This document shows positions 1 through 8,409 of a stretch of 43,247 bases of DNA, piece by piece. Each line of letters starts with the position of its first letter. Position 1 is the first letter of the stretch. Both the position numbers and the translations under genes were made by a program. The notes beneath the pieces are model-generated. The model worked only from the letters and a program-made list of their open reading frames with translations, ran no database searches and was not told the origin of the DNA. The stretch is from Actinomadura sp. KC216 (lineage in GTDB: Bacteria > Actinomycetota > Actinomycetes > Streptosporangiales > Streptosporangiaceae), in contig NZ_SMJX01000033.1 in the NCBI RefSeq assembly GCF_004348535.1, positions 1 through 43,247 on the forward strand, given 5' to 3'.

Positions 1-876
1 CACCGTCCCCGCCCACCCGCTCGTGACGGACGCGAGCACCGCCCCGCACGCGGGCGCCGCGAACAGCAGCCCGACCGTGGTCGCGCCGCCGTCCAGGCTC
101 CGCGTCGCGAACGCGGGCATGAGCACCGGGATGCCGCCCGCGACCATGAACAGCAGCCCGAGCAGCATCAGCGACCCGACGACGCGATGCGACGCGACGA
201 ACCGGAACCCGTCCGCGACGGACCTCAGCGGGTTCGCGGGCTTCTCGCCCCCGAGATCCGGTCTGAGCCTCGGCAACCCGGTCAGCAGCCCGAGCGTGCC
301 GATCGTCCCGGCCGCCGCGGCCGCGTAGTTCCAGCCGACGCCGAACGCCGACACCACGAGCCCGCCGAGCGCGGGCGAGGCCATCGACCCGAGCCGGACG
401 GTCAGCGCGTTCAGCGCGCCCGCCGCCACTAGCTTGTCCGGCGCGACCAGCGCGGGCGTCGCGGCCAGCAGCGCGGTGACGCTGACGCCGGTCGCGAGCC
501 CGTCCCACGCCGCGAGCACGTAGATGGCCGGGAGCCACGGCGACGGCAGGAACGCGTTCAGCGCCAGCAGGACGAACCCCGCCCCGGCGGCCGTCCGGGC
601 GTGCAGCATCAGCCGCCGCCGGTCGTACCGGTCGGCGAGCACCCCGCCCCACAGGAACCCGGCCAGGAGCGCGAACCCCTCCGCCGCCGACACCGCGCCG
701 ACGTGGAACGTCGACCCGGTCAGGTCGTAGACCTGCACCGGGACGGCGACCGCCAGCATCCCGATCCCGAACACCGACACGGTGCGGGCGATGAACACGT
801 TGCGGAACGGCCTGCTGTCGCGCAGCGGGCCGACGTCCATCGCGAGTCGGCGCGCCAGTGCCAGACGCCGGAGCAT
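1..876 (-). CDS. entS: EntS-like MFS siderophore exporter (3' end beyond window)
   Basis: A major facilitator superfamily protein, probably a 12-helix inner-membrane exporter for the siderophore made by the flanking genes. 292 codons are visible and the gene runs off the left edge. The translation follows E. coli EntS closely, by my recall of that sequence: an N-terminal FRNVFIARTVSVFGIGMLAV stretch, then VQVYDLTGST, the loop motif GGVLADRYDRRR (about residues 78-89) and VTALLAATPALV. ATG at 876 is chosen because AGAGGAG stands about 9 bases upstream. The gene is divergent from panD, with an iron box in the shared promoter, so iron-starvation induction is expected. Known for the family: EntS exports enterobactin. 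Inferred here: export of a salicylate-capped mixed siderophore. A generic drug exporter is possible but less likely given the context. Confidence 0.88.
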   Translation of the reverse strand, partial: MLRRLALARRLAMDVGPLRDSRPFRNVFIARTVSVFGIGMLAVAVPVQVYDLTGSTFHVGAVSAAEGFALLAGFLWGGVLADRYDRRRLMLHARTAAGAGFVLLALNAFLPSPWLPAIYVLAAWDGLATGVSVTALLAATPALVAPDKLVAAGALNALTVRLGSMASPALGGLVVSAFGVGWNYAAAAAGTIGTLGLLTGLPRLRPDLGGEKPANPLRSVADGFRFVASHRVVGSLMLLGLLFMVAGGIPVLMPAFATRSLDGGATTVGLLFAAPACGAVLASVTSGWAGTV

Positions 877-907
877 TCTCGGGGTTCTCCTCTGCCGGGG
901 GAGTGGC

Positions 908-926
908 TAAGGTTAGCCTAGCCTTA
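908..926 (-). promoter_or_regulatory. Iron box (IdeR/DmdR-type operator) between entS and panD
   Basis: On the minus strand the site reads TAAGGCTAGGCTAACCTTA. It agrees with 16 of 19 positions of the actinobacterial IdeR/DmdR consensus TTAGGTTAGGCTAACCTAA, as I recall it. It lies 31 bases from the exporter start and 29 bases from the panD start, so one bound repressor could silence both divergent promoters when iron is sufficient. Confidence 0.85.
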
Positions 927-955
927 GTTGGTCTGGGGAAAGTGAGGACGTACGG

Positions 956-1363
956 GTGCAGCGCGTGCTGATGAACGGAAAGATCCACCGTGCCACGGTC
1001 ACCCAGGCGGACCTGCATTACGTGGGCTCGCTGACCATCGACGCGGACCTCATGGCCGCCGCCGACATCGTGGAGGGGGAGCAGGTCCACGTCGTCGACA
1101 TCACCAACGGCTCCCGTCTCGTCACCTACGCCATCACCGGCGAGGCGGGCACCGGCGTCATCGGGATCAACGGCGCCGCGGCCCGCCTGGTCCAGCCCGG
1201 CGACCTGGTCATCATCATCACCTACACGGCCGTGGCCGAGGCCGACCGCCCCCGCCACCGGCCCCGCGTCGTCCACGTGGACGGCGCCAACCGCATCGTC
1301 GCGCTCGGCTCCGACCCGGCCGAACCGGTCCCCGGCGCCCCCGCCCAGCTCGCCGGGCGGTGA
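956..1363 (+). CDS. panD: Aspartate 1-decarboxylase (beta-alanine supply)
   Basis: Pyruvoyl-dependent enzyme that decarboxylates L-aspartate to beta-alanine in the cytoplasm. 135 aa, close to the roughly 140 aa of actinobacterial PanD. Visible signatures match E. coli numbering exactly: Lys9, the self-cleavage pair Gly24-Ser25 in [10 protein letters not shown] (Ser25 becomes the pyruvoyl group), Arg54 and Tyr58 in [10 protein letters not shown], then [10 protein letters not shown]. The GTG start at 956 puts the Gly-Ser site at its canonical position. The stop overlaps the start of the salicylate ligase (GTGA), so the two are translationally coupled. An iron box lies upstream. Normally panD serves pantothenate synthesis beside panB/panC. 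Here it sits in an iron-regulated siderophore operon, and an NRPS module in this window has a beta-alanine-like pocket, so I infer it feeds the siderophore line. Confidence 0.95.
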   Translation: MQRVLMNGKIHRATVTQADLHYVGSLTIDADLMAAADIVEGEQVHVVDITNGSRLVTYAITGEAGTGVIGINGAAARLVQPGDLVIIITYTAVAEADRPRHRPRVVHVDGANRIVALGSDPAEPVPGAPAQLAGR

Positions 1364-2937
1364 GCGGCGTGGAGGGCTTCGTCCCCTGGCCTGACGAGTT
1401 CGAGGCCCGCTACAAGGCCGAGGGCTTCTGGGGCGACCGCGTCCTCGGCGACGTCCTGCGCGGCGACCCCGGCAAGACCGCGCTGGTCGCCGGTGCCGAC
1501 CGCCTCACCTACGCCGAACTCGACGACCGCGCGTCCCGTGCCGCCGCCGGGTTCCTGCGCCTCGGCATCGGCCCGGGCGACCGCGTCGTCGTCCAGCTCC
1601 CCAACACCACCGGCTTCGTGGTGACGTTCCTCGCGCTCGTCCGGATCGGCGCCGCGCCCGTCCTCGCGCTGCCCGCGCACCGCGAGAGCGAGATCCGCTA
1701 CCTGTGCGAGCTGTCCGAGGCCCGCGCCTACGTCTGCGCCGACCGCGACGGCGACTTCGACTACCGCGCGATGGCCCGCACCCTCCCCGTCGAGCACGTC
1801 ATCGTGGACGGCGACGCGCAGGACCTCACCGCCCTGTCCGAGGTCGACGCCGAGCCCGTCGACCTGCCCCGGCCCGACCCGTCCGACGTGGGCGTGTTCC
1901 TGCTGTCCGGCGGCACCACGGGCCTGCCGAAGCTGATCCCGCGGACGCACCGCGACTACGTCTACAACCTGGAGGCCAGCGCCGAGGTCTGCGGCTTCAC
2001 GTCCGAGACCGTCTACCTGGTCGTCCTGCCCGCCGCGCACAACTTCGCGCTCGCCTGCCCCGGCATCCTCGGCGTGTTCGCCAGCGGCGGCACGGCGGTC
2101 CTGTCGCCGTCGGGCTCGCCCGACGACGCGTTCCCGCTCATCGAACGCGAGCGCGCCACGGTCTGCGCGGCCGTCCCGCCGATCGCCCTCCTCTGGCTGG
2201 ACGCCGTGAGCTGGCAGGTCGAGGACATCTCATCCCTCGAACTCCTCCAGGTCGGCGGCGCCAAGTTCGCCGCCGAACGCGCCGCCGAGGTCCCGGACGT
2301 CCTCGGCTGCCAGGTCCAGCAGGTCTTCGGCATGGCCGAGGGCCTGCTCAACTACACCCGCCTGGACGACCCCCGCGACCTCATCGAGCGGACCCAGGGC
2401 CGCCCGCTCTCGCCCGCCGACGAGATCCGCGTCGTGGACCCCCACGGGAAGGACGTCCCGCCCGGCGAGGTCGGAGAGCTCCTCACCCGCGGCCCGTACA
2501 CGCTCCGCGGCTACTACCGCGCGCCCGAGCACAACGCCCGCTCGTTCACCCCGGACGGCTTCTTCCGCACGGGCGACCTCGTCCGGCGGCTCCCGTCCGG
2601 CCACCTGATCGTGGAGGGCCGCGAGAAGGACCAGATCAACCGGGGCGGCGACAAGATATCCGCCGAGGAGCTGGAGAACCACCTGCTCGCGCACCCGGCC
2701 GTCCACGACGCCGCCGTCGTCGGCCTCCCCGACCCGATGATGGGCGAGCGGACCTGCGCGTTCCTCATCATCCGGGAGGGTGAGAAGGCCCCGGGCCTCC
2801 GCGAGATGAAGGACTTCCTCCGCGCCCGCGGTGTCGCCGCCTACAAGTTCCCCGACCGCCTCGAAACCACCGACGCCTTCCCCCGCACCCCGGTGGGCAA
2901 GATCAGCAAGAAGGCCCTGGCCGCTGACGTTCAGTAG
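1360..2937 (+). CDS. Salicylate-AMP ligase (EntE/DhbE/MbtA family)
   Basis: Stand-alone aryl-acid adenylating enzyme, 525 aa, which activates the siderophore cap and loads it on an aryl carrier protein. Motifs include [10 protein letters not shown] (ATP loop, about residues 183-192), [27 protein letters not shown]-like FFRTGDLV and the catalytic-Lys motif [11 protein letters not shown]. In DhbE, Ser240 and Val337 line the pocket of 2,3-DHB enzymes, while salicylate enzymes have Cys and Leu there (recalled from the DhbE structural work). The equivalents here are Cys233 and Leu330, with a constant offset of 7 that also aligns the substrate Asn (Asn228), so salicylate is predicted. A salicylate synthase at 32249-33571 agrees. 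The GTG start overlaps the panD stop. No carrier domain is fused. Confidence 0.93.
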   Translation: MSGVEGFVPWPDEFEARYKAEGFWGDRVLGDVLRGDPGKTALVAGADRLTYAELDDRASRAAAGFLRLGIGPGDRVVVQLPNTTGFVVTFLALVRIGAAPVLALPAHRESEIRYLCELSEARAYVCADRDGDFDYRAMARTLPVEHVIVDGDAQDLTALSEVDAEPVDLPRPDPSDVGVFLLSGGTTGLPKLIPRTHRDYVYNLEASAEVCGFTSETVYLVVLPAAHNFALACPGILGVFASGGTAVLSPSGSPDDAFPLIERERATVCAAVPPIALLWLDAVSWQVEDISSLELLQVGGAKFAAERAAEVPDVLGCQVQQVFGMAEGLLNYTRLDDPRDLIERTQGRPLSPADEIRVVDPHGKDVPPGEVGELLTRGPYTLRGYYRAPEHNARSFTPDGFFRTGDLVRRLPSGHLIVEGREKDQINRGGDKISAEELENHLLAHPAVHDAAVVGLPDPMMGERTCAFLIIREGEKAPGLREMKDFLRARGVAAYKFPDRLETTDAFPRTPVGKISKKALAADVQ

Positions 2938-3071
2938 CCGCAATATCACAATAACGGGCGCGACACCGGCAATGCCTCGCTACGGGCCGTTTATGGCCAT
3001 GCCGCCCCGCCTCCCGCGCTTCAGGCACCAGGATCTCTGACTGGTGGCCGGACTGGGAGGGCGGTGCGCGG

Positions 3072-6000
3072 TTGCGGCGCGAGCGCGAGCGGATGGCCGA
3101 TGTGCTTCGGTACTGGCGGGCCGTCGAGTTGTTCGACCCGCAGACGATCCCCCGGCTGACCCGCGCCGACGGGCGCCGCAAGCCCGGACGGGAACTGGTG
3201 CAGCAGGTCCAGCCCGTCCCCGGTCGGCCGCTGCCTCCGCTGCCCTGGGAGCCCGGGCACCATCTGGCCGGAGAGCAGCCGGAGCGGGGCAGGTACGGAT
3301 CGTCCTGGCGGCACACGGTGTTCGGCGGCGTGTTCCCGGTCGCCGCGATCCACGACTCGCTGGCGGCGCGGTTCGGAAACCCGGACGGTGAGCAGGACCA
3401 CGGCGGGCGGCGCAAGTCGGGCGACACCGCGCTGTTCGCGTTCACCGTCGACGACCAGGGCTGCCTCCTCGAAGGGACCGTGGTCGTCAACGCCTGCGCG
3501 TGGGCGACCGGCCGGATCTCCGATCCGGGTCCCGGCGCGCCCGGCTGGCTCGACGGGTTCGACCATGCCGCGACGGACTGCGCGGAGGCGGTGGACCTCC
3601 TCACCCGGCGCCATGTCCCCTATGTGCTCCCGAGCCCTACGCGGGCCGCACCGGCGGCCGGGCAGGAGACGCAGGGCGGGCAGCAGCCGGGCGGCTGGAA
3701 GACGGTGCTCCGGGAGGTTCTCGGCTCGGCCGCCGAGGGCGCGGTGGCCGCGCTGCTCGCCGGGGCGGTGGCCGGGCCGCTCGGAGCCGTCGGCGCCGGG
3801 CTCGTCGGCGGCGCCGCGCGACCGCTGCTGCGCCGTGTCTCCGGGCCGGACGGCGGCGACGACCGGCGGGAGACGGGCAACGCCGAGCCGGCGGACGGGC
3901 CGGCCCCGGCTCCGCCGCTCTCCGGCGCGACCCCGGGCTCCGACGACGCGTCCGGCGACCCCCGCGCGGTCCAGCTGCCGGACCTGGTCGCGTTCGCCGC
4001 GCATGTGGCGGACGTCTGCGGGGTCTCCGATCTCGTCGTCCCCGAGCGGCTCGCGGTCCGGATCGAGAGCAGGCCCGTCCACCACAAGAAGGACGGCTCG
4101 CTCCCGGACCCCGAGCCGGCGTTCCTCAACAGCCTCTTCCCGGCCGACCTGGAACGGGCCGCGTCGGATCCGGGCGGGTACGGGGCCGCCCTGACCGCCT
4201 ACCTGCGCGATCCCGCCGCGATCGACGTGGCGGAACGCACCGACGTGCGCGACGATCCCCTCGCGACGCTGTACGGGGTCAGGCCCGCCGCCGTCCCCCC
4301 GGGCCGGTGGCCCGCCCCGGCCGGGCATCCGCTGGCCCTCAGCCAGCAGTTCGCCGTCAACGAGATCGTCGCCGAGCTGATGGGCGGCTCCGGGCTGTTC
4401 TCGGTGAACGGGCCGCCGGGGACCGGCAAGTCCACGCTGCTCCGCGACCTCATCGCCGCGATCATCGTGGAACGGGCACAGGCCCTGGCCGAGCTGCCGC
4501 GCCCGCAGGCGGCCTTCCACGGAACCCGCACCTGGACGGCCGACGGCCGGACCAACACCGTGCAGGTGCCGGTGCCCGCCGTCACCGGTCACGAGATCGT
4601 GGTGGCGTCCTCCAACAACGGCGCGGTCGAGAACATCACGGTCGAGCTGCCCTCCCTTGAGGCCATCGGCGAGGAATGGCGGGCCGAGGCGTCCTACTTC
4701 CTGGAGCAGGCGGCCGGGCTGCTGGGGGACACTCCCGTGTGGGGCGCGGTGGCCGCCCCGCTCGGGAAGGCCGAGAAGCGCCGCGAATTCGTGCAGCGGT
4801 TCTGGTGGGGCGGCACATCCGAGACGGGCATGCAGCGGCTGCTCCAAGACCTTGAGCAAGGCGGCCTCCTCCACGATCCACCCGCCGCCGGACGCTTCCC
4901 CGGCGGCCGGGGCGGCGACGGGCCCGCGCCCGTGCCGCCGGGGACGGCTCCCACGCCGACCGGCTGGCAGGACGCGGTCCGCCGATTCCGTGCGGCGCTG
5001 CGGGACGAAGCCGCCCTGCGCGCCGCCCGCGACGAGGCGTTCTGCTCCCTGGCCGTCCTGGACCTCTCTGCCGGGCCTGACGCCGCCGCCGAGGCGGAGC
5101 GGCTGGAGCGGCAGTGGGCGGCCGAGCACCGGCGCTACGAGGAGGCGCAGGCCGCGGCCCGCTCCGCCGCCGCCGAGGCGCGGCACGCCGAGGCGGCGGT
5201 GGAAGCGCACGCCCGGACGCGCCCGCGCGGCCTCAGCCGCTGGTACGGCTCGGCCGCGCGGGTGTGGGAGGAGACCGACCGCCTGCTGCGGACCGAGCAC
5301 GCCCGCCGCCACGCCGAGTGGAGTGCCGCCCAGGGCATGGAGCAGGAGACCGCCGCGCGGGCGGTGGCAGCGCGGCAGGCCGCCGAACGGGCACGGCTGG
5401 AGGCCCGGCAACGGGCGGACGAGGAGGAGACCGCACGGCAGCGGGTCCGGGCCGCCCGCGACGAATGGCCCGATCGGTTCCCCGGTGACTTCGACGAGTG
5501 GGCCGCCAAGACCGACGAGGAACGCGAACTGTCGGCGCCATGGGCGGACGAGGAGTGGGTGCGCGCCCGGACCCGGGTGTTCCTGGCCGCCCTCGACCTG
5601 CACCGCGCGTTCGTCGCCGGCGCCGCCGGGACGATCCGCCGGAACCTGCGGCACCTGGTCAGGAAGCTCAGGCCCGAGCCCGGCGCGCCGCCCCCCGACG
5701 CGGAGCTGGCCGCCTGGCAGACGCTGTTCCTGGTGATCCCGGTCGTCTCCACGACGTTCGCCTCCTGCGGGCGGCTGCTGGAGTCCCTCGGGTCCGAGGC
5801 GCTGGGCTGGGTCCTGGTCGACGAGGCCGGGCAGTCCACCCCGCAGGCCGCAGCCGGGGCGCTGTGGCGGGCGCGGCGGGCGGTGATGGTCGGCGACCCG
5901 CTGCAGCTCGAGCCGATCACCCAGGTCCCTCGGGGAGTGCAGGAGCTGCTGTGCGGCGGCTACGGCGTGCCGTCCGAGTGGCTGCCCGCCGACACGTCGG

Positions 6001-6731
6001 CCCAGGCCCTCGCCGACCGCGTCAACTGCTGGGGGACCACCGTCGACACGCGGCGGGCGGACGGGGAGGCGGCACCGGTGTGGGTGGGGGCACCGCTGCG
6101 GGTGCACCGCCGCTGCGAAGAACCCATGTTCACCTTCAGCAACGCCATCGCCTATGACGGGCTCATGGTGTACGGGACGAGCGAGGCCTCGTTCCCCGGT
6201 CCCGGCCGGGCCCCCTATTCGGAGAGCTGCTGGGTGGACGTGACCAGCGATGACGCGGAAGGCAACTGGGTCCCCGCCGAGGGGCGGGCGCTGGCCCGGA
6301 TGCTGGAGAAGCTCCACCGCGAGACCGGGGTCGACCTCGGCCGCATCCGGGTGCTGAGCCCGTTCCGCGACGTCGTGGCCGGGTGCCGGCGGACCGTGCG
6401 CGACCTCGACTGGGTGCGTCACCCGCCCCCTGGTGCCGACGCCCGCGCCTACCGCGCGCAGGTGAACGACTTCGTCGGCGGCAGCGTGGGCACCGTCCAC
6501 ACCATGCAGGGCAAGGAGGCCGATGTGGTGTTCCTAGTCCTCGGCACCCATCCGCGCCGCGGCGCCGGGGCCCGCAGGTGGGCCGCCGAGAAGCCCAATC
6601 TGCTGAACGTCGCCGTCAGCCGCGCCAAACGCCGGTTCTTCGTCATCGGGAATCGCGACCAGTGGCTCAAGGAACCCTACTTCCACCTTCTCGCCGATCT
6701 CCGGCCCCGCACGTGGACGCCGCGGAGCTGA
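3072..6731 (+). CDS. Large SF1 (UPF1/DNA2-like) helicase with coiled-coil insert
   Basis: A 1219-aa superfamily 1 helicase, probably acting on RNA or DNA in an ATP-dependent way. Walker A is GPPGTGKST (about residue 447), motif II is LVDEAGQS (about 914-921), then GDPLQLEPI. Late motifs are VHTMQGKEADVVFL (about 1141-1154) and NVAVSRAKRRFFVIGN. Between motifs Ia and II lies a long Ala/Arg/Glu-rich, coiled-coil-like insert (about 640-810). The first 430 residues match no domain I can name; they include an apolar Gly/Ala segment at about 221-248 that looks like a glycine zipper or membrane-inserting helix. The TTG start has GGGAGG 11 bases upstream; ATG at 3093 is an alternative. It stands alone, after the ligase and convergent with an AraC gene. 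Such stand-alone helicases occur in defence contexts, but no partner is visible, so the role is open. Confidence 0.85.
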   Translation: MRRERERMADVLRYWRAVELFDPQTIPRLTRADGRRKPGRELVQQVQPVPGRPLPPLPWEPGHHLAGEQPERGRYGSSWRHTVFGGVFPVAAIHDSLAARFGNPDGEQDHGGRRKSGDTALFAFTVDDQGCLLEGTVVVNACAWATGRISDPGPGAPGWLDGFDHAATDCAEAVDLLTRRHVPYVLPSPTRAAPAAGQETQGGQQPGGWKTVLREVLGSAAEGAVAALLAGAVAGPLGAVGAGLVGGAARPLLRRVSGPDGGDDRRETGNAEPADGPAPAPPLSGATPGSDDASGDPRAVQLPDLVAFAAHVADVCGVSDLVVPERLAVRIESRPVHHKKDGSLPDPEPAFLNSLFPADLERAASDPGGYGAALTAYLRDPAAIDVAERTDVRDDPLATLYGVRPAAVPPGRWPAPAGHPLALSQQFAVNEIVAELMGGSGLFSVNGPPGTGKSTLLRDLIAAIIVERAQALAELPRPQAAFHGTRTWTADGRTNTVQVPVPAVTGHEIVVASSNNGAVENITVELPSLEAIGEEWRAEASYFLEQAAGLLGDTPVWGAVAAPLGKAEKRREFVQRFWWGGTSETGMQRLLQDLEQGGLLHDPPAAGRFPGGRGGDGPAPVPPGTAPTPTGWQDAVRRFRAALRDEAALRAARDEAFCSLAVLDLSAGPDAAAEAERLERQWAAEHRRYEEAQAAARSAAAEARHAEAAVEAHARTRPRGLSRWYGSAARVWEETDRLLRTEHARRHAEWSAAQGMEQETAARAVAARQAAERARLEARQRADEEETARQRVRAARDEWPDRFPGDFDEWAAKTDEERELSAPWADEEWVRARTRVFLAALDLHRAFVAGAAGTIRRNLRHLVRKLRPEPGAPPPDAELAAWQTLFLVIPVVSTTFASCGRLLESLGSEALGWVLVDEAGQSTPQAAAGALWRARRAVMVGDPLQLEPITQVPRGVQELLCGGYGVPSEWLPADTSAQALADRVNCWGTTVDTRRADGEAAPVWVGAPLRVHRRCEEPMFTFSNAIAYDGLMVYGTSEASFPGPGRAPYSESCWVDVTSDDAEGNWVPAEGRALARMLEKLHRETGVDLGRIRVLSPFRDVVAGCRRTVRDLDWVRHPPPGADARAYRAQVNDFVGGSVGTVHTMQGKEADVVFLVLGTHPRRGAGARRWAAEKPNLLNVAVSRAKRRFFVIGNRDQWLKEPYFHLLADLRPRTWTPRS

Positions 6732-6745
6732 CCGGCGGCCCGCCG

Positions 6746-6775
6746 CGTCCCGCCTTCACCTTGCGCGGCGGGACG
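6746..6775. terminator. Bidirectional stem-loop between convergent helicase and AraC genes
   Basis: CGTCCCGCC (6746-6754) pairs perfectly with GGCGGGACG (6767-6775) around a 12-base loop. It sits in the 49-base gap between two convergent stop codons. There is no clear T-tract, as is common in GC-rich actinomycetes. Confidence 0.5.
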
Positions 6776-6780
6776 GCGCT

Positions 6781-7680
6781 TCAGACGCCGACGCCCGCGC
6801 GGCGGAAATGGCCCGGTGGGACGCCGTACTCCCGCTTGAACGCGTTGGCGAACGCGAAGCGGGAGGAGTAGCCGACCTGGGCCGCGATCCGCTCCAGCGG
6901 GACGTCGGTCTCGCGGAGCAGGCTCGCCGCCGTGGTCAGCCGCCACCAGGTCAGGTAGGCCAGCGGCGGGCGGCGGGTCGCCGCGGTGAACCGGCGCGCG
7001 AACGCCGCCCGCGACAGGCCCGCCTCGCCGGCGAGCGACTGGACGGTCCACGCCCGCTCCGGGGCCCGGTGGATGGCGTGCAGCGCCGTGCTGACCGCCC
7101 GGTCGGCCAGCGCCGCCGCCCACCCGACGCCCTCGGTGCCGCGCGGCCGGTCGTCGAACCAGGCGCGCATCACGTACAGCAGCAGCGTGTCGAGCAGCAG
7201 CGGGACCAGCGCCGTGCCGCCGGGACGCGCCGCCGCCAGCTCCCCGCCGAGCAGGTCGAGCGTCGCGCGCAGCTCGCCGTTCCCGCCGACCCGCGCGGGC
7301 AGGTGCAGGAGCGCGGGCATGTCGTGCAGCAGCGGGTGGCGCCGGTACGGGTCGACGCGGTAGCCGCCGCACAGCGTCACCACGTCGGCCCCGCCCTGCG
7401 GCGGCTCGGGCGGGCGGACGGCCTCGACCAGCGGCGTGGCCGGGTCGTCGGCCATGCCGAAGGCGTCCCCGCGCGGGGTGAAGATGACGTCGCCCGGACC
7501 GGCGGCCACCGGCTCCCGGCCGTCCGCCAGGACCCAGCACGACCCGCGCAGCACCACGGTGAAGCCCACGGTCCCGGGGCTCGGCGGGAACCGCATGCCC
7601 CACGGCGCGCGCATCTCGGCGCGGGCGAAACCGGGCCGTCCGATGCGCATGCTCGATATGACGTCGCTCAACACGTCCAC
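6781..7680 (-). CDS. AraC-family regulator with cupin-type sensor domain
   Basis: 299-aa transcription factor. The N-terminal half resembles the Cupin_6 / AraC-binding domain (AGPGDVIFTPRGDAFGM at about residues 60-75). The C-terminal third has the two AraC helix-turn-helix motifs: LAGEAGLSRAAFARRF and the signature IAAQVGYSSRFAFANAFKRE followed by GVPPGHFR. The gene is divergent from the FMN reductase at 7803, the usual layout for a local activator of the neighbouring redox gene, and an inverted repeat lies between them. Start GTG at 7680 keeps the conserved MDVLSDV opening; no strong ribosome binding site is visible, and the ATG at codon 11 is an alternative. The ligand is unknown. Confidence 0.9.
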   Translation of the reverse strand: MDVLSDVISSMRIGRPGFARAEMRAPWGMRFPPSPGTVGFTVVLRGSCWVLADGREPVAAGPGDVIFTPRGDAFGMADDPATPLVEAVRPPEPPQGGADVVTLCGGYRVDPYRRHPLLHDMPALLHLPARVGGNGELRATLDLLGGELAAARPGGTALVPLLLDTLLLYVMRAWFDDRPRGTEGVGWAAALADRAVSTALHAIHRAPERAWTVQSLAGEAGLSRAAFARRFTAATRRPPLAYLTWWRLTTAASLLRETDVPLERIAAQVGYSSRFAFANAFKREYGVPPGHFRRAGVGV

Positions 7681-7683
7681 ACT

Positions 7684-7728
7684 GAGAGTCTAGGCAGTGA
7701 GACGTTCGATGTAAGAATCGAGACTCTC
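7684..7728. promoter_or_regulatory. Inverted repeat in AraC / FMN-reductase divergent promoter
   Basis: GAGAGTCT (7684-7691) and AGACTCTC (7721-7728) are perfect 8-base inverted repeats, centred 37 bases apart, in the 122-base gap between the divergent genes. The first arm lies next to the regulator start. It is a candidate binding site for the AraC-type protein, which usually contacts separated half-sites. Confidence 0.4.
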
Positions 7729-7802
7729 GTGCATTGGCCGTCTCGCATTGGGGCTCTAGCGTCGTGCAGGACTCCGAAAGCACGATGCGAAAGGCACGCC
7801 TG

Positions 7803-8402
7803 ATGACGACCAGGATCGCGATCATCGTCGGCAGCACCCGGCCGGGCCGCAACGGCGAGGTCACCGGCATCCCGCGCAAGGGCGGGGACGTCGGCCGCTG
7901 GGTCCACGAGCTGGCGGGCAAGCGCGGCGACGCCGCGTTCGACCTCGTCGACCTCGCCGACATCGAGCTGCCGATTTTCGACGAGCCGTTCCCTCCCGCG
8001 ATGGCCACCTACACCCGCCCGCACACCAGGGAATGGGCACGGATCGTCGCCCGCTACGACGGCTACGTCTTCGTGACCGCGGAGTATAACCACGCGCCCC
8101 CGGCCGCGCTGAAGAACGCGATCGACTACCTGTACGCCGAGTGGGCGAACAAGGCCGCCGGGTTCGTCGGCTACGGCGCCTTCGGCGGCGTGCTGGCCAT
8201 CGAGCAGCTCCGGTCGATGATGGGCGAGCTCCAGGTCGCGGACGTGTCCGCCTGCGTGGGGCTCGGCCTGTTCACCGACTTCGAGGATTTCAAGCACTTG
8301 CGCCCGATGCCGCACCAGGAGGAGGCGCTCACCGAGATGCTGGACCAGCTCGTCGCCTGGACGAAGGCGCTCGCCCCCCTCCGCGCGGGCGCCGCGGCGT
8401 AG
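7803..8402 (+). CDS. NADPH-dependent FMN reductase family flavoprotein
   Basis: 199-aa cytoplasmic flavodoxin-fold oxidoreductase that uses NAD(P)H and FMN (quinone, azo or flavin substrates in the family). Motifs include the phosphate-binding IIVGSTRPGRNGE at residues 6-18, LPIFDEP, the family signature FVTAEYNHAPPAALKNAIDYL at about 97-117 and GYGAFGG. ATG at 7803 gives the standard N-terminus; an open frame extends upstream but that part is low-complexity promoter sequence. It is divergent from the AraC regulator and convergent, 7 bases apart, with the Fpg gene. The physiological substrate cannot be told from sequence. Confidence 0.9.
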   Translation: MTTRIAIIVGSTRPGRNGEVTGIPRKGGDVGRWVHELAGKRGDAAFDLVDLADIELPIFDEPFPPAMATYTRPHTREWARIVARYDGYVFVTAEYNHAPPAALKNAIDYLYAEWANKAAGFVGYGAFGGVLAIEQLRSMMGELQVADVSACVGLGLFTDFEDFKHLRPMPHQEEALTEMLDQLVAWTKALAPLRAGAAA

Positions 8403-8409
8403 GACCGTG

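Noticed and set aside
2938..3071. Possible insertion-element scar at the left edge of the non-siderophore block
   Set aside because: I looked for terminal inverted repeats, target duplications or transposase fragments here and saw none that match the right edge near 32174-32248.
3021..6500. A 1159-codon open frame on the minus strand opposite the helicase
   Set aside because: Low-complexity Arg/Gly/Val/Gln translation without recognisable domains; the plus strand carries all SF1 helicase motifs in order.
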